DNA from: an uncultured Hymenobacter sp.
GTDB taxonomy: Bacteria > Bacteroidota > Bacteroidia > Cytophagales > Hymenobacteraceae
Direction: 5' to 3'
Length of the DNA stretch: 64,000 nt
Assembly (NCBI GenBank): GCA_913776615.1
Contig: CAJYPK010000022.1
Coordinates: forward strand, 120,227 to 184,226
A program made the position numbers and the translations under genes. Under the pieces are notes generated by a model. It was not told the origin of the DNA and did no database searches. It saw only the letters and a list, made by a program, of their open reading frames with translations. Positions 1 to 6,369 of the stretch are shown piece by piece; the first letter of the stretch is position 1, and every line of letters begins with the position of its first letter.

Positions 1-1
1 A

Positions 2-655
2 GTAGAAATCATTGACTTCTACACCAACGAGCCGGTAATCCTTAAGCTCAAGCCACTCGAAAAGCCGCAGCGCATTGCCGAAAATCTCTACCGCAAGGCA
101 AAGAACCAGCAGATTGAGGAGCGCCAGCTCCAAGCCCGCATTACCGCCCGCGAAGCCGAGGCCCTGCAAGCGCTGGAGCTACTCGAAGAGCTGGATACCC
201 AGCCCGCGCTGGCGGAGTTACGCGGCCTGCGCGCCTGGCGCAAGCTCCACGCCCTCGACCCCAGCCCGGCAACTGCCAAAGCACCTACCGAGCTACCCTT
301 CAAAGTATTCGAGGACCACGGCTTTACCATCCTGGTGGGGCGCAATGCCCAGAACAACGATTTGCTGACGCAGAAATACGCCCACAAGGACGACCTCTGG
401 CTGCACGCCAAAGACGTGAGCGGCTCGCACGTAGTCATTCGGCACCGGGCGGGGCAGCCGGTACCCGCGCCGGTTATCGAGCGCGCCGCGCAGCTGGCGG
501 GCTGGTACTCGCGCCGTCAACACGATTCGCTGTGCCCGGTAACGGTCACGCCCAAGAAATTTGTACGCAAGCCCAAGGGGGCGCTGCCCGGCCAGGTGCT
601 CGTCGAGCGCGAGCAAGTGGTACTGGTGGTACCGGGCAACCCGTTTGAGAAATAA
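2..655 (+). CDS. NFACT (RqcH/NEMF-like) protein, C-terminal part
   Basis: The reading frame is open from the left edge, so the N-terminal half lies outside the window. The visible part has a charged coiled-coil stretch ('LYRKAKNQQIEERQLQAR'), then the NFACT-R (DUF814) domain with 'DDLWLHAKDVSGSHVVIR' and a basic 'TPKKFVRKPKGALPGQV' end. This architecture belongs to RqcH/NEMF-type proteins, which bind stalled 50S-peptidyl-tRNA complexes and in several bacteria direct C-terminal alanine tailing of the nascent chain. The family call is firm. The quality-control role is inferred from the family. No partner gene is adjacent. Confidence 0.9.
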   Translation, partial: VEIIDFYTNEPVILKLKPLEKPQRIAENLYRKAKNQQIEERQLQARITAREAEALQALELLEELDTQPALAELRGLRAWRKLHALDPSPATAKAPTELPFKVFEDHGFTILVGRNAQNNDLLTQKYAHKDDLWLHAKDVSGSHVVIRHRAGQPVPAPVIERAAQLAGWYSRRQHDSLCPVTVTPKKFVRKPKGALPGQVLVEREQVVLVVPGNPFEK

Positions 656-820
656 ACGCACCCGAGATGCGTCGCTAGCTGCTAAATGGTTGGTAGCGGC
701 TCAAGGAATTCTATGTAACCACAATGGTCGCCATGCTCGGCATGACCGACGGGCCGGGTGAATAGGAAATCTCGGACGGCTTGCCAGGCGCACGAGATGC
801 TTGCAAACTAAATAGCCACA

Positions 821-850
821 AAAAAAGCCTGCTTTACAGCAGGCTTTTTC
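821..850 (-). terminator. Intrinsic terminator of tRNA-Leu
   Basis: A 12-bp stem (822-833 with 838-849) has a 4-nt loop and, read on the minus strand, ends in a T run. It lies just downstream of the minus-strand tRNA-Leu. Confidence 0.8.
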
Positions 851-858
851 GTTCTACG

Positions 859-940
859 TGCGCGCGGGGAGATTCGAACTCCCACACCCGAAGGCACCAC
901 CCCCTCAAGATGGCGTGTCTACCAGTTTCACCACGTGCGC
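859..940 (-). tRNA. tRNA-Leu(GAG)
   Basis: Read on the minus strand this is an 82-nt class II tRNA. It has D arm GTG/CAC, anticodon stem CCATC/GGTGG with loop TTGAGGG (anticodon GAG), a long variable arm, and T arm GGGAG-TTCGAAT-CTCCC. The acceptor stem has one apparent A5-C68 mismatch. CCA is not encoded. Confidence 0.93.
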
Positions 941-1152
941 AGAAAGGCAATCGGCAACTTGGTTTCGGCTTCAGCAGCCGGCTTCGTTGAGGTGCGAAGC
1001 GGGTGCAAAGGTACTAGGCCAATCGGCTTTTGCAAGCGCTGCGCTTGCTTTTGGGCCAAAAAAAATTGTCTTCAGCCGTCGCACATCTGCTTAGTACTTA
1101 CTTGGCAAGATATTAGCTCCGCGGTGAGGGCTGGGCTTTTTTTTATTTTTTT

Positions 1153-1623
1153 ATGGCAGACGCTTCTCAGCCGGCAAACAAGGCTTCGTTTTTCGGGCGG
1201 TTTGCGGAAAAGACCACCAAGTATTCGGGCACCACGACCGTGTTTGTGGGTGCGGTGGGTATCGTGTTGCTCTGGGCCGTGTCGGGGCCGTTCTTTCACT
1301 ATTCCGAAACCTGGCAGCTGGTCATCAACACGGGCACTACCATCATTACTTTTCTGATGGTATTTCTCATTCAGCGGGCGCAGAATAAAGATTCGCTGGT
1401 GCTGCACCTCAAGCTCAACGAGCTGCTGGCAGCTACCAAGGGGGCCAGCAACCGGCTCATCAACGCCCAGGATTTTTCGGAGGAGGAAATCAAGCTCATT
1501 CACCAATTTTATTGCCTGCTGGCCGAAAAGGCCCGCACCGACAACGACTTGGGCGAAACCCACTCGGTAGAAGAGGCCGAAGACAACCATCACGAAAAGT
1601 TGGCGGCCCACCGCAGCGAGTAA
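1153..1623 (+). CDS. Low-affinity iron permease family membrane protein
   Basis: A 156-residue protein with two transmembrane segments (about residues 28-48 and 58-76). The family hallmark 'WQLVINTGTTIITFLMVFLI' is followed by 'QRAQNKDSLVLHLKLNELL', which matches the low-affinity Fe/Cu permease family (PF04120) over its usual full length. The C-terminus is acidic and His-containing ('EEAEDNHHEKL'). Transport has been shown for few members, so the substrate is inferred from the family name. It is a single gene with no obvious operon partner; the next gene starts about 90 nt downstream. Confidence 0.85.
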   Translation: MADASQPANKASFFGRFAEKTTKYSGTTTVFVGAVGIVLLWAVSGPFFHYSETWQLVINTGTTIITFLMVFLIQRAQNKDSLVLHLKLNELLAATKGASNRLINAQDFSEEEIKLIHQFYCLLAEKARTDNDLGETHSVEEAEDNHHEKLAAHRSE

Positions 1624-1709
1624 GCTCGGCCATTAGCCAGGGCGGCCATTTTTGCGTAGGGAATACCGTTCGGCTGCACAAAACGTAGCGGCACTACTTT
1701 TCCCGACTC

Positions 1710-2174
1710 ATGAATCAAGCGCACTGGCACCTGCTTTTCAATCACGTTCCCATTTTTGGTGCGCTCGGCGGCGCGTTGCTGCTGGCAACCGGCCTGTTCC
1801 GCCGGCAAGATGCTCTGCTGCGGGCAGGCTTATGGGCGTTGGTGCTGGCCGTAGTGGTGGGACTGCCTGCCCAGCTTACCGGCTCGGGCGCGGCCAAGGT
1901 GATTAAAGACATGCCCCGCGTAAGTGAGGCGCTCATTAAAAACCACGCGCAGGCCGGACGGCTGGGCTACTGGGTGCTGGTGGCGGCGGGCACGCTGGCC
2001 CTGCTCTGTTTGGCTATGCTGCGACAGGGTACCACCCGGGCCCGGCAGTTGGCCTGGGGCACCTTATTGGTAGCCGTACTCAGCTTCGGACTGCTGGCCC
2101 GGGCGGGCAATCTGGGCGGGCAGATTAGCCACCCCGAAATTCGGGAAGGCTTCGGCACCCCGGACGAGCTGTAG
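1710..2174 (+). CDS. Small four-helix membrane protein (DUF2231-like)
   Basis: 154 residues with four hydrophobic segments. The N-terminus 'NQAHWHLLFNHVPIFGALGG' and the late 'AGNLGGQISHPEIREG' carry conserved-looking His residues, as in small DUF2231-type membrane proteins, some of which may bind haem. No catalytic motif is visible. Codon use resembles the neighbours. The start gives an immediate hydrophobic helix after a short polar leader. The family assignment is tentative and no function is claimed. Confidence 0.65.
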   Translation: MNQAHWHLLFNHVPIFGALGGALLLATGLFRRQDALLRAGLWALVLAVVVGLPAQLTGSGAAKVIKDMPRVSEALIKNHAQAGRLGYWVLVAAGTLALLCLAMLRQGTTRARQLAWGTLLVAVLSFGLLARAGNLGGQISHPEIREGFGTPDEL

Positions 2175-2323
2175 TCTGCGGGCGCTGTCTGGCACTGCGA
2201 CTCCGGGGTAGCTTGTTATTTTTAGCGGTGTAAGTCGTCTGCTGGGGCGAGCATAGCGAAAAAGGCGCATCAAAACAGTATTACTGGGTAGATACGCCTT
2301 CTTCGCCATGCTGGTCCGCCCAG

Positions 2324-2359
2324 GCTGTTTCAGCGGGTTAATAACCCCGGCGAAACAGC
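2324..2359 (+). other. Hairpin upstream of the MOSC gene
   Basis: GCTGTTTC (2324-2331) pairs with GAAACAGC (2352-2359), and an inner GGGTTA/TAACCC extends the stem. It ends about 34 nt before the MOSC start and could be a leader structure. No known riboswitch consensus is recognised. Confidence 0.45.
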
Positions 2360-2392
2360 TAGCAGCTTATTTGTATTTTTTCCTTTATTCTT

Positions 2393-2965
2393 ATGGCCTT
2401 CCCTTTTTTCGGCGATGATAAATCGACGGTTGCCCGACTACTGGCTACCCTACCCCAGACGGGCCGCGTGGAGTGGATAGGCCTGCGCCACGTCCGACGC
2501 GAAGCACCGGAGGCCGTAACCGAGGTAGAAGTCCTAACCGACAGCCACCTGGCCGGCGACCACGCCAGCCCCAAGGCCGGCGGCAAGCGTCAGGTCACGC
2601 TTATTCAGCACGAGCATTTGGCGGCAGTGGCTGGCTTTTTAGGACTTCCGGAGCCAGTGGCCCCGGGCCGGCTGCGCCGCAACTTAGTAGTGAGTGGCCT
2701 CAACTTGCTGGCACTGAAGGGCCGGCAGATTCAGTTAGGCGACGAGGTAATTCTGGCCGTCACGGGCGAGTGTCATCCGTGCTCGCGCATGGAGGAGGAG
2801 TTGGGACCGGGTGGCTACAACGCCATGCGCGGCCACGGCGGCCTCACGGCCAATATTGTGCGCGGCGGGCGGCTGCGCGTGGGCGACGCCGTGCGCGTGC
2901 TGCCCGGCGAACCCGCCCACGCGGCCAATAAAAAACCCGCAGCCAAAGGCAGCGGGCTTTCCTGA
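2393..2965 (+). CDS. MOSC domain-containing protein
   Basis: 190 residues, single domain. The MOSC core shows 'HLAGDHASPKAGGKRQVTLIQHEHL', 'RLRRNLVVSGLNLLALKGR' and the signature cysteine in 'VTGECHPCSRMEEELGPGGYNAMRGHGGL'. MOSC domains (molybdenum cofactor sulfurase C-terminal) bind the cofactor or carry sulfur to metal centres. The standalone bacterial proteins resemble YiiM, which reduces N-hydroxylated compounds. The substrate here is unknown. The final 20 residues are low complexity, and their DNA also forms a terminator-like hairpin. Confidence 0.88.
   Translation: MAFPFFGDDKSTVARLLATLPQTGRVEWIGLRHVRREAPEAVTEVEVLTDSHLAGDHASPKAGGKRQVTLIQHEHLAAVAGFLGLPEPVAPGRLRRNLVVSGLNLLALKGRQIQLGDEVILAVTGECHPCSRMEEELGPGGYNAMRGHGGLTANIVRGGRLRVGDAVRVLPGEPAHAANKKPAAKGSGLS
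2936..2962 (+). terminator. Hairpin overlapping the MOSC stop region
   Basis: CCCGC-A-GCC pairs with GGC-A-GCGGG (one A-A mismatch, AAA loop), followed by CTTTCC. The stem lies inside the last codons of the MOSC gene, so terminator and coding end overlap. The U run is weak. Confidence 0.5.
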
Positions 2966-3049
2966 GCTATGAAAACACGGCTCTGACGAGCCTGCTCAAT
3001 GTTACGAAACGATGATGGGCACTGGATTTACCTACACCTTATTTTATTT

Positions 3050-4450
3050 CTAGGCCCCGTCCATGCGGACGATTTTAGGGGTGAAGGAGCCAAGTACGTC
3101 TACCAGCTCGCGCTGGCTGGCCATTACGGTACGAATATCCTTGTAAGCCATCGGCGCTTCGTCGAGGCCGCCGCCGATAAGCTCGACGCCGTGGTCGGCG
3201 AGGTAGCGACGCACCTGGGCCTCACCCAACTCAGCCTTGGCCCGCGTGCGCGACATGAGCCGCCCCGCCCCGTGCGACGCCGAGGCCAGCGACGCTGCCA
3301 GGCCGCGCCCCCGCACGATGAAGCCGGGGGCCGTCATGGAGCCGGGGATGATGCCGAGCACGCCCGCGCCGGCCGGCGTAGCCCCCTTGCGGTGGGTAAT
3401 GACCTCGCGACCATCGGCCAGGCGTTCCTTCCAGGCAAAGTTGTGGTGATTTTCAACCTTAGCCAGTGGCTTGTGCCCCAGAGCCTTGGCCAGCCGACGG
3501 TGAATGTGCTCGTGGCAGGCCGAAGCATAATCACCGGCCAGGTTCATGGCGGCCCAGTATTCTTGGCCAGCCTCGGTATCGAGGCCTAGCCAGGCGAGGT
3601 GCTGGGCCTCGGCGGGCAGTTTGCACACGTCCTTGGCCAGGCCGGTGTAATGCTGGGCCACGCTGGCCCCCAGCCCCCGCGAGCCGGAGTGCGAAAGGAT
3701 GCCCAGGTACTGGCCCAGGGGCAGGCCCAAATCGTTGGTGGGGTCAGTGATGTCAACCAACCCAAATTCCACGAAGTGGTTGCCCGAGCCCGAAGTACCG
3801 ATCTGCTCAGCGGCCGTAGCGAGCTTATTTTTCAGAAACGGCACGGCCTGAAATTCGTCGCGGTCGAGCACGGCGTGGTCGAGGCGCTGCCCCCGCTCCC
3901 ACCCCCGCCCGCTACCGAAACGGGTATTGTCGAGCAGGATTTTGCGCAGCTCCTGGGTACGTTGCGCGAGGTATTTGGCCGGTAAGTCGAATACTGACAA
4001 TGCCATGCGGCACCCAATGTCCACGCCCACAGCGTAGGGAATAACGGCGTTGTCGGTAGCCAGCACGCCGCCGATGGGCAGGCCGTAGCCGTGGTGGGCG
4101 TCGGGCATGAGCGCGCCGGCCACCGTCACGGGCAGCTTCATGGCCGTTTCCATCTGGTGGATGGCCCCGGCCTCGATGTGCTCGGCCCCGAAGGTAGCGT
4201 AGGGCTTGCGCGCCACCAGGTCGATGTGGCGCGTGGGGGGCGGCAGGAGCGCGCCCGCCACGTGGCTCCACGCCAGGTCGGTGAGGTACTCGGAGGGGCT
4301 AGCCAGGATTTTTTGCAGAAGCTCAAGCTGGGCGCTCTGCGCCAACCGCTTGAATTCTTTACGCTGGAGCTGCGCCAAGGCCAGCCCAATGGCGCGGCCC
4401 TCGGGAAAGCCGAGTTGCCGCAAGTCGTTGCCCCGTAAAATAGAAGCCAT
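3050..4450 (-). CDS. rtcB: RNA-splicing ligase RtcB
   Basis: 466 residues, close to the usual family length. RtcB joins RNA 2',3'-cyclic phosphate (or 3'-phosphate) ends to 5'-OH ends using Mn2+ and GTP. Visible motifs are 'VGVDIGCRM' (metal Cys147), 'GSGNHFVEFG' (His225), 'HSGSRGLG' (His254), 'ENHHNFAWKE', 'HRKGATPAG' and 'ASHGAGRLMSR' with the guanylylated His393. All expected metal and catalytic residues are present. The start is placed at MASILRGNDL because the frame upstream lacks family similarity and runs through a Y-RNA-like gene. It is the last gene of the rsr-PARG-Y RNA cluster, and no rtcA or rtcR is visible. RNA repair is the established role; coupling to the Y RNAs is inferred. 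Confidence 0.95.
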   Translation of the reverse strand: MASILRGNDLRQLGFPEGRAIGLALAQLQRKEFKRLAQSAQLELLQKILASPSEYLTDLAWSHVAGALLPPPTRHIDLVARKPYATFGAEHIEAGAIHQMETAMKLPVTVAGALMPDAHHGYGLPIGGVLATDNAVIPYAVGVDIGCRMALSVFDLPAKYLAQRTQELRKILLDNTRFGSGRGWERGQRLDHAVLDRDEFQAVPFLKNKLATAAEQIGTSGSGNHFVEFGLVDITDPTNDLGLPLGQYLGILSHSGSRGLGASVAQHYTGLAKDVCKLPAEAQHLAWLGLDTEAGQEYWAAMNLAGDYASACHEHIHRRLAKALGHKPLAKVENHHNFAWKERLADGREVITHRKGATPAGAGVLGIIPGSMTAPGFIVRGRGLAASLASASHGAGRLMSRTRAKAELGEAQVRRYLADHGVELIGGGLDEAPMAYKDIRTVMASQRELVDVLGSFTPKIVRMDGA

Positions 4451-4548
4451 GATTTTTAGTGAATTAAGCAGAAGATAAGTGCGGAGCGCAGCGCGACTAC
4501 CCGCCAGCCTAGCAAGCTGGCCCGGGTGGCTCGGGCTGGGCGGGCGAT

Positions 4549-4632
4549 AAAAAATACCGGAGCGACAAGCGACCCGCGTGGGGCCAAAAGGACTAGATAG
4601 GTCGAAGGAACGCGGGCCTACGGCATCCGGTA
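4549..4632 (-). ncRNA. Y-RNA-like gene Y5, minimal form
   Basis: Fifth and shortest copy, 99-183 nt upstream of rtcB. Outer stem TACCGGA (4626-4632) pairs with TCCGGTA (4555-4561). The conserved 5' box TGCCGTAG follows, then inner stem GCCCGCGT (4610-4617) with ACGCGGGT (4572-4579), the TCCTTCG box (4603-4609), a loop of about 23 nt, and the 3' box CGCTTGTCGC (4562-4571). A TTTTTT run (4549-4554) ends it like an intrinsic terminator. It has no T-arm or other tRNA-like domain, so it resembles a bare Ro-binding Y RNA rather than the YrlA type. Confidence 0.75.
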
Positions 4633-4683
4633 AAAGGAAAGAGAAGCGGCTAGTTGCCACCTCGGTACGCATCGTTATTGAAA

Positions 4684-4822
4684 GCCAGGCCGGGCAACGG
4701 GCGCCCCGCCATTAATATGTGCGTTGTCAGTTACGCCACCGCTGGCGAGCCAGCAGGCAGGATTCAAACCTGCATCTCATCGTCCCGAACGAAGTAAGGC
4801 GGGGCTACGGCACCGGCCTGGC
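4684..4822 (-). ncRNA. Y-RNA-like gene Y4 with tRNA-like domain
   Basis: The outer stem is a perfect 10 bp (4813-4822 with 4684-4693). The 5' box GGTGCCGTAG (4805-4814) follows, then a perfect 7-bp inner stem CCCCGCC/GGCGGGG (4798-4804 with 4704-4710), TACTTCG (4790-4796), T-arm GCAGG-TTTGAAT-CCTGC (4757-4773), a closed GCTGG-CTCG-CCAGC hairpin in place of an acceptor stem, and a short GCGT/ACGC arm lacking the D-loop GG. The 3' box is CGCCCGTTGC, with CC where the other copies have TT. No anticodon arm is present. Confidence 0.8.
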
Positions 4823-4831
4823 AATCAAAAT

Positions 4832-4979
4832 CCTAATTGGGGCAACAAGCGCCCGGCCTCCATATCCTGCTCTACCATGCTGAGCTACGGCAGTGGCCGA
4901 AGCCACCCCGGCGGGAATCGAACCCGCGACCTGGGCATTAAAAGTGCGAAGTATGGCCTGGCTACGGCACCCAACTAGG
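4832..4979 (-). ncRNA. Y-RNA-like gene Y3 with the best-preserved tRNA-like domain
   Basis: Outer stem of 10 bp with one G-U (4970-4979 with 4832-4841), 5' box GGGTGCCGTAG, and inner stem CCAGGCC/GGCCGGG with one mismatch (4955-4961, 4852-4858). TACTTCG lies at 4947-4953, the 3' box CGCTTGTTGC precedes the closing stem. The domain in between reads in permuted tRNA order: T-arm GCGGG-TTCGATT-CCCGC (4911-4927), a GGTGGC-TTCG-GCCACT hairpin standing for the acceptor stem, then TA-GCTC-AGCATGGTA-GAGC, a textbook D-arm with GG in the loop. The 5' and 3' tRNA ends are joined by the tetraloop, so it cannot be an ordinary aminoacylated tRNA. Confidence 0.85.
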
Positions 4980-4994
4980 TAAAAAACAACTGAG

Positions 4995-5139
4995 CAATCG
5001 GGGCGACAAGTGGGCAGCCACCGGACTGGCCCTACCCTTGCGCAAACGCGGCCCGGGCACACCAGGGCTACTTCGGGAGTCGAACCCGCGACCAGCCCGA
5101 AGGGTGAGCGAAGGATGGCTACCCTACGGCACCCGATTA
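4995..5139 (-). ncRNA. Y-RNA-like gene Y2 with tRNA-like domain
   Basis: Outer stem AATCGGG/CCCGATT (5132-5138, 4996-5002), 5' box GGGTGCCGTAG (5124-5134), inner stem GGTAGCCA/TGGCTGCC (5116-5123, 5013-5020), TCCTTCG (5109-5115), T-arm CGGG-TTCGACT-CCCG (5074-5088), and an imperfect CCCTGG-TGTG-CCCGGG acceptor-like hairpin. The following D-arm-like part is degenerate. The 3' box is ACTTGTCGC. A T6 run follows at 4981-4986. Confidence 0.8.
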
Positions 5140-5143
5140 GTCA

Positions 5144-5281
5144 GAAAAAAATGGGGCAACAAGCGGTCGGCGCAGTGTTTTCGTCCACCAGCCGGGGCTG
5201 GCGGCGGGATTCGAACCCGCATGATGCAGTGTATCACACCCGAAAACTTTACCACGAAGTAGCGCCAATCTACGGCACCCA
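5144..5281 (-). ncRNA. Y-RNA-like gene Y1 with tRNA-like domain
   Basis: First copy after the PARG-like gene. 5' box GGGTGCCGTAG (5270-5280), inner stem ATTGGCGC with GCGCCGAC (5262-5269, 5165-5173, with a wobble), TACTTCG (5255-5261), T-arm GCGGG-TTCGAAT-CCCGC (5204-5220), closed hairpin CCAGC-CCCG-GCTGG, and 3' box CGCTTGTTGC (about 5157-5166). The outer stem is only about 4 bp (TGGG/CCCA), weaker than in the other copies. Seven T residues follow, so this unit may end its own transcript. Confidence 0.78.
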
Positions 5282-5316
5282 AAAAAAGTAAAAAACTTTA
5301 CAAAATATGGCCGTGT

Positions 5317-5362
5317 GGAACGGGCCGCCGGAGCAATCGAGGCCCCGGCGGGGAGCCGTTCC
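5317..5362 (-). other. Hairpin between the PARG-like gene and the Y RNAs
   Basis: GGAACGG (5317-5323) pairs with CCGTTCC (5356-5362), with a further CGCCGG/CCGGCG inside. Read on the minus strand it is followed at a distance by T-rich DNA before Y1. It could protect the end of an rsr-PARG mRNA or act as a processing site. The rest of 5282-5454 shows no gene. Confidence 0.45.
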
Positions 5363-5454
5363 GGCCAGCGACTGCCAAGGTGCGGTCAGCCGTTTGCCTA
5401 AGTTGCGACGCAGAAAGTTCTGCGTATGAAATGCTTAACAAATACCCGGCCAAT

Positions 5455-6297
5455 TTAGTGCTTGGCCAGCGCGTGGTCGAATACACGTAGTACGGCGTGC
5501 GGCGGTTTAGGGTCGAAAATGGCGAAGTCGAGCCGCCGAAAACGGCCCCGAATCGCGGGCTCGGCCAGGGCTTCGGCGAAGAGCTGCGCTACCTGAGCCG
5601 GGTCGTTGGCGAAGACGCCGCAGCCCCAGGCGCCCAGTACCAGGGCCTCTATTTCGTGGCGAGCGGCTACGGCCAGCACCAGGCGCAGGCGTTGCCGCAT
5701 GATAGGCACCAGCTGCGGCAGCAGCTCGGGCGAGTTGCGGGCCAGGGCGCCCGCATTGACGGCGGGGGCCGTAATGAAGTCGAGCCGCAGCGGCTGGGTC
5801 AGCCACTCGCCATCGTCGTGGCGCAGTACGGGCACGCCGGGCGAGTAGATGAGGTAGTCGCTGTAGAGGGCATTGCTCGCCGGTCGGCTGTTGTGGGCAT
5901 ACATCTCCGCGAACTGGGTGAGGCACGGGTACAGGCCCGACGAGCGGGCCAGGCTTTCTTCCTGGGCCTGGCTGCCACCTAAAAAGCCCCCACCCGGGTG
6001 ACGCGCCGAAGCGAAGTTCAGCACGCCCACCCGACCAAATTCGGCGGCCAGCCGGGTAGCGGCGGCCAACGTGGTAACATTGTACACGCGCACTTCGGCC
6101 GGGGGGCCGGGGGCGGCGGTAGAATCAAATTCGCGGAGCAGGTCGGCCGCGCAGGTGGGGCGGTAGAGCCGGCTACCGGCCTGGGCCGCCTGCTGGGCCG
6201 CCGCAAAATCGACCTGCCCGGCGGGGGTTCGGTAAAATCCGCACTCAATGGCGTCGAGCGTGCCCTGGGCTAGCTTTTGACGGAAATCGCGGTTCAT
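5455..6297 (-). CDS. Microbial PARG-type ADP-ribose hydrolase (TIGR02452 family)
   Basis: 280 residues, the usual length of the family (PARG_cat_microb followed by a macrodomain core). PARG enzymes remove ADP-ribose polymers or monomers. The signature is present: 'VLNFASARHPGGGFLGGSQAQEESLARSSGLY', with the GGG loop (102-104) and the catalytic double Glu (113-114). 'APAVNAGA' and 'LGAWGCGVFANDPAQVAQLFAE' complete the macrodomain. It lies 72 nt after rsr and upstream of the Y RNAs and rtcB, all on the same strand. That suggests removal of ADP-ribose from RNA or from RNA-repair proteins, which is inference. ADP-ribosyl removal from another target remains possible. Confidence 0.88.
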   Translation of the reverse strand: MNRDFRQKLAQGTLDAIECGFYRTPAGQVDFAAAQQAAQAGSRLYRPTCAADLLREFDSTAAPGPPAEVRVYNVTTLAAATRLAAEFGRVGVLNFASARHPGGGFLGGSQAQEESLARSSGLYPCLTQFAEMYAHNSRPASNALYSDYLIYSPGVPVLRHDDGEWLTQPLRLDFITAPAVNAGALARNSPELLPQLVPIMRQRLRLVLAVAARHEIEALVLGAWGCGVFANDPAQVAQLFAEALAEPAIRGRFRRLDFAIFDPKPPHAVLRVFDHALAKH

Positions 6298-6312
6298 ATA
6301 ACTTTCTAAAGG

Positions 6313-6359
6313 CCCGGGGGTAGCGGCCGCTTTTGGATACTACTCAAGCTACCCCCGGG
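6313..6359 (-). other. Perfect inverted repeat between rsr and the PARG-like gene
   Basis: CCCGGGGGTAGC (6313-6324) and GCTACCCCCGGG (6348-6359) form a 12-bp stem with a 23-nt loop in the 72-nt spacer. No T run follows, so it looks more like an mRNA-stability or processing element than a terminator. Confidence 0.55.
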
Positions 6360-6369
6360 GCGTTGGGAG

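Noticed and set aside
4451..4672. N-terminal extension of RtcB
   Set aside because: The extra 74 residues have no family similarity and the DNA encodes the minimal Y RNA.
4684..5281. Ordinary tRNA genes suggested by four GTTCGA-type T-arms
   Set aside because: None forms a cloverleaf: T-arms are followed by closed hairpins instead of free acceptor ends, no anticodon arm lies in the right place, and D-arm order is permuted. The Y RNA/tRNA-mimic reading explains the shared boxes better.
5300..5310. Promoter (TATTTTG) driving the Y RNA array
   Set aside because: It is one base short of the TAnnTTTG consensus and no TTG box lies at the proper distance, so the transcription start of the array stays unknown.
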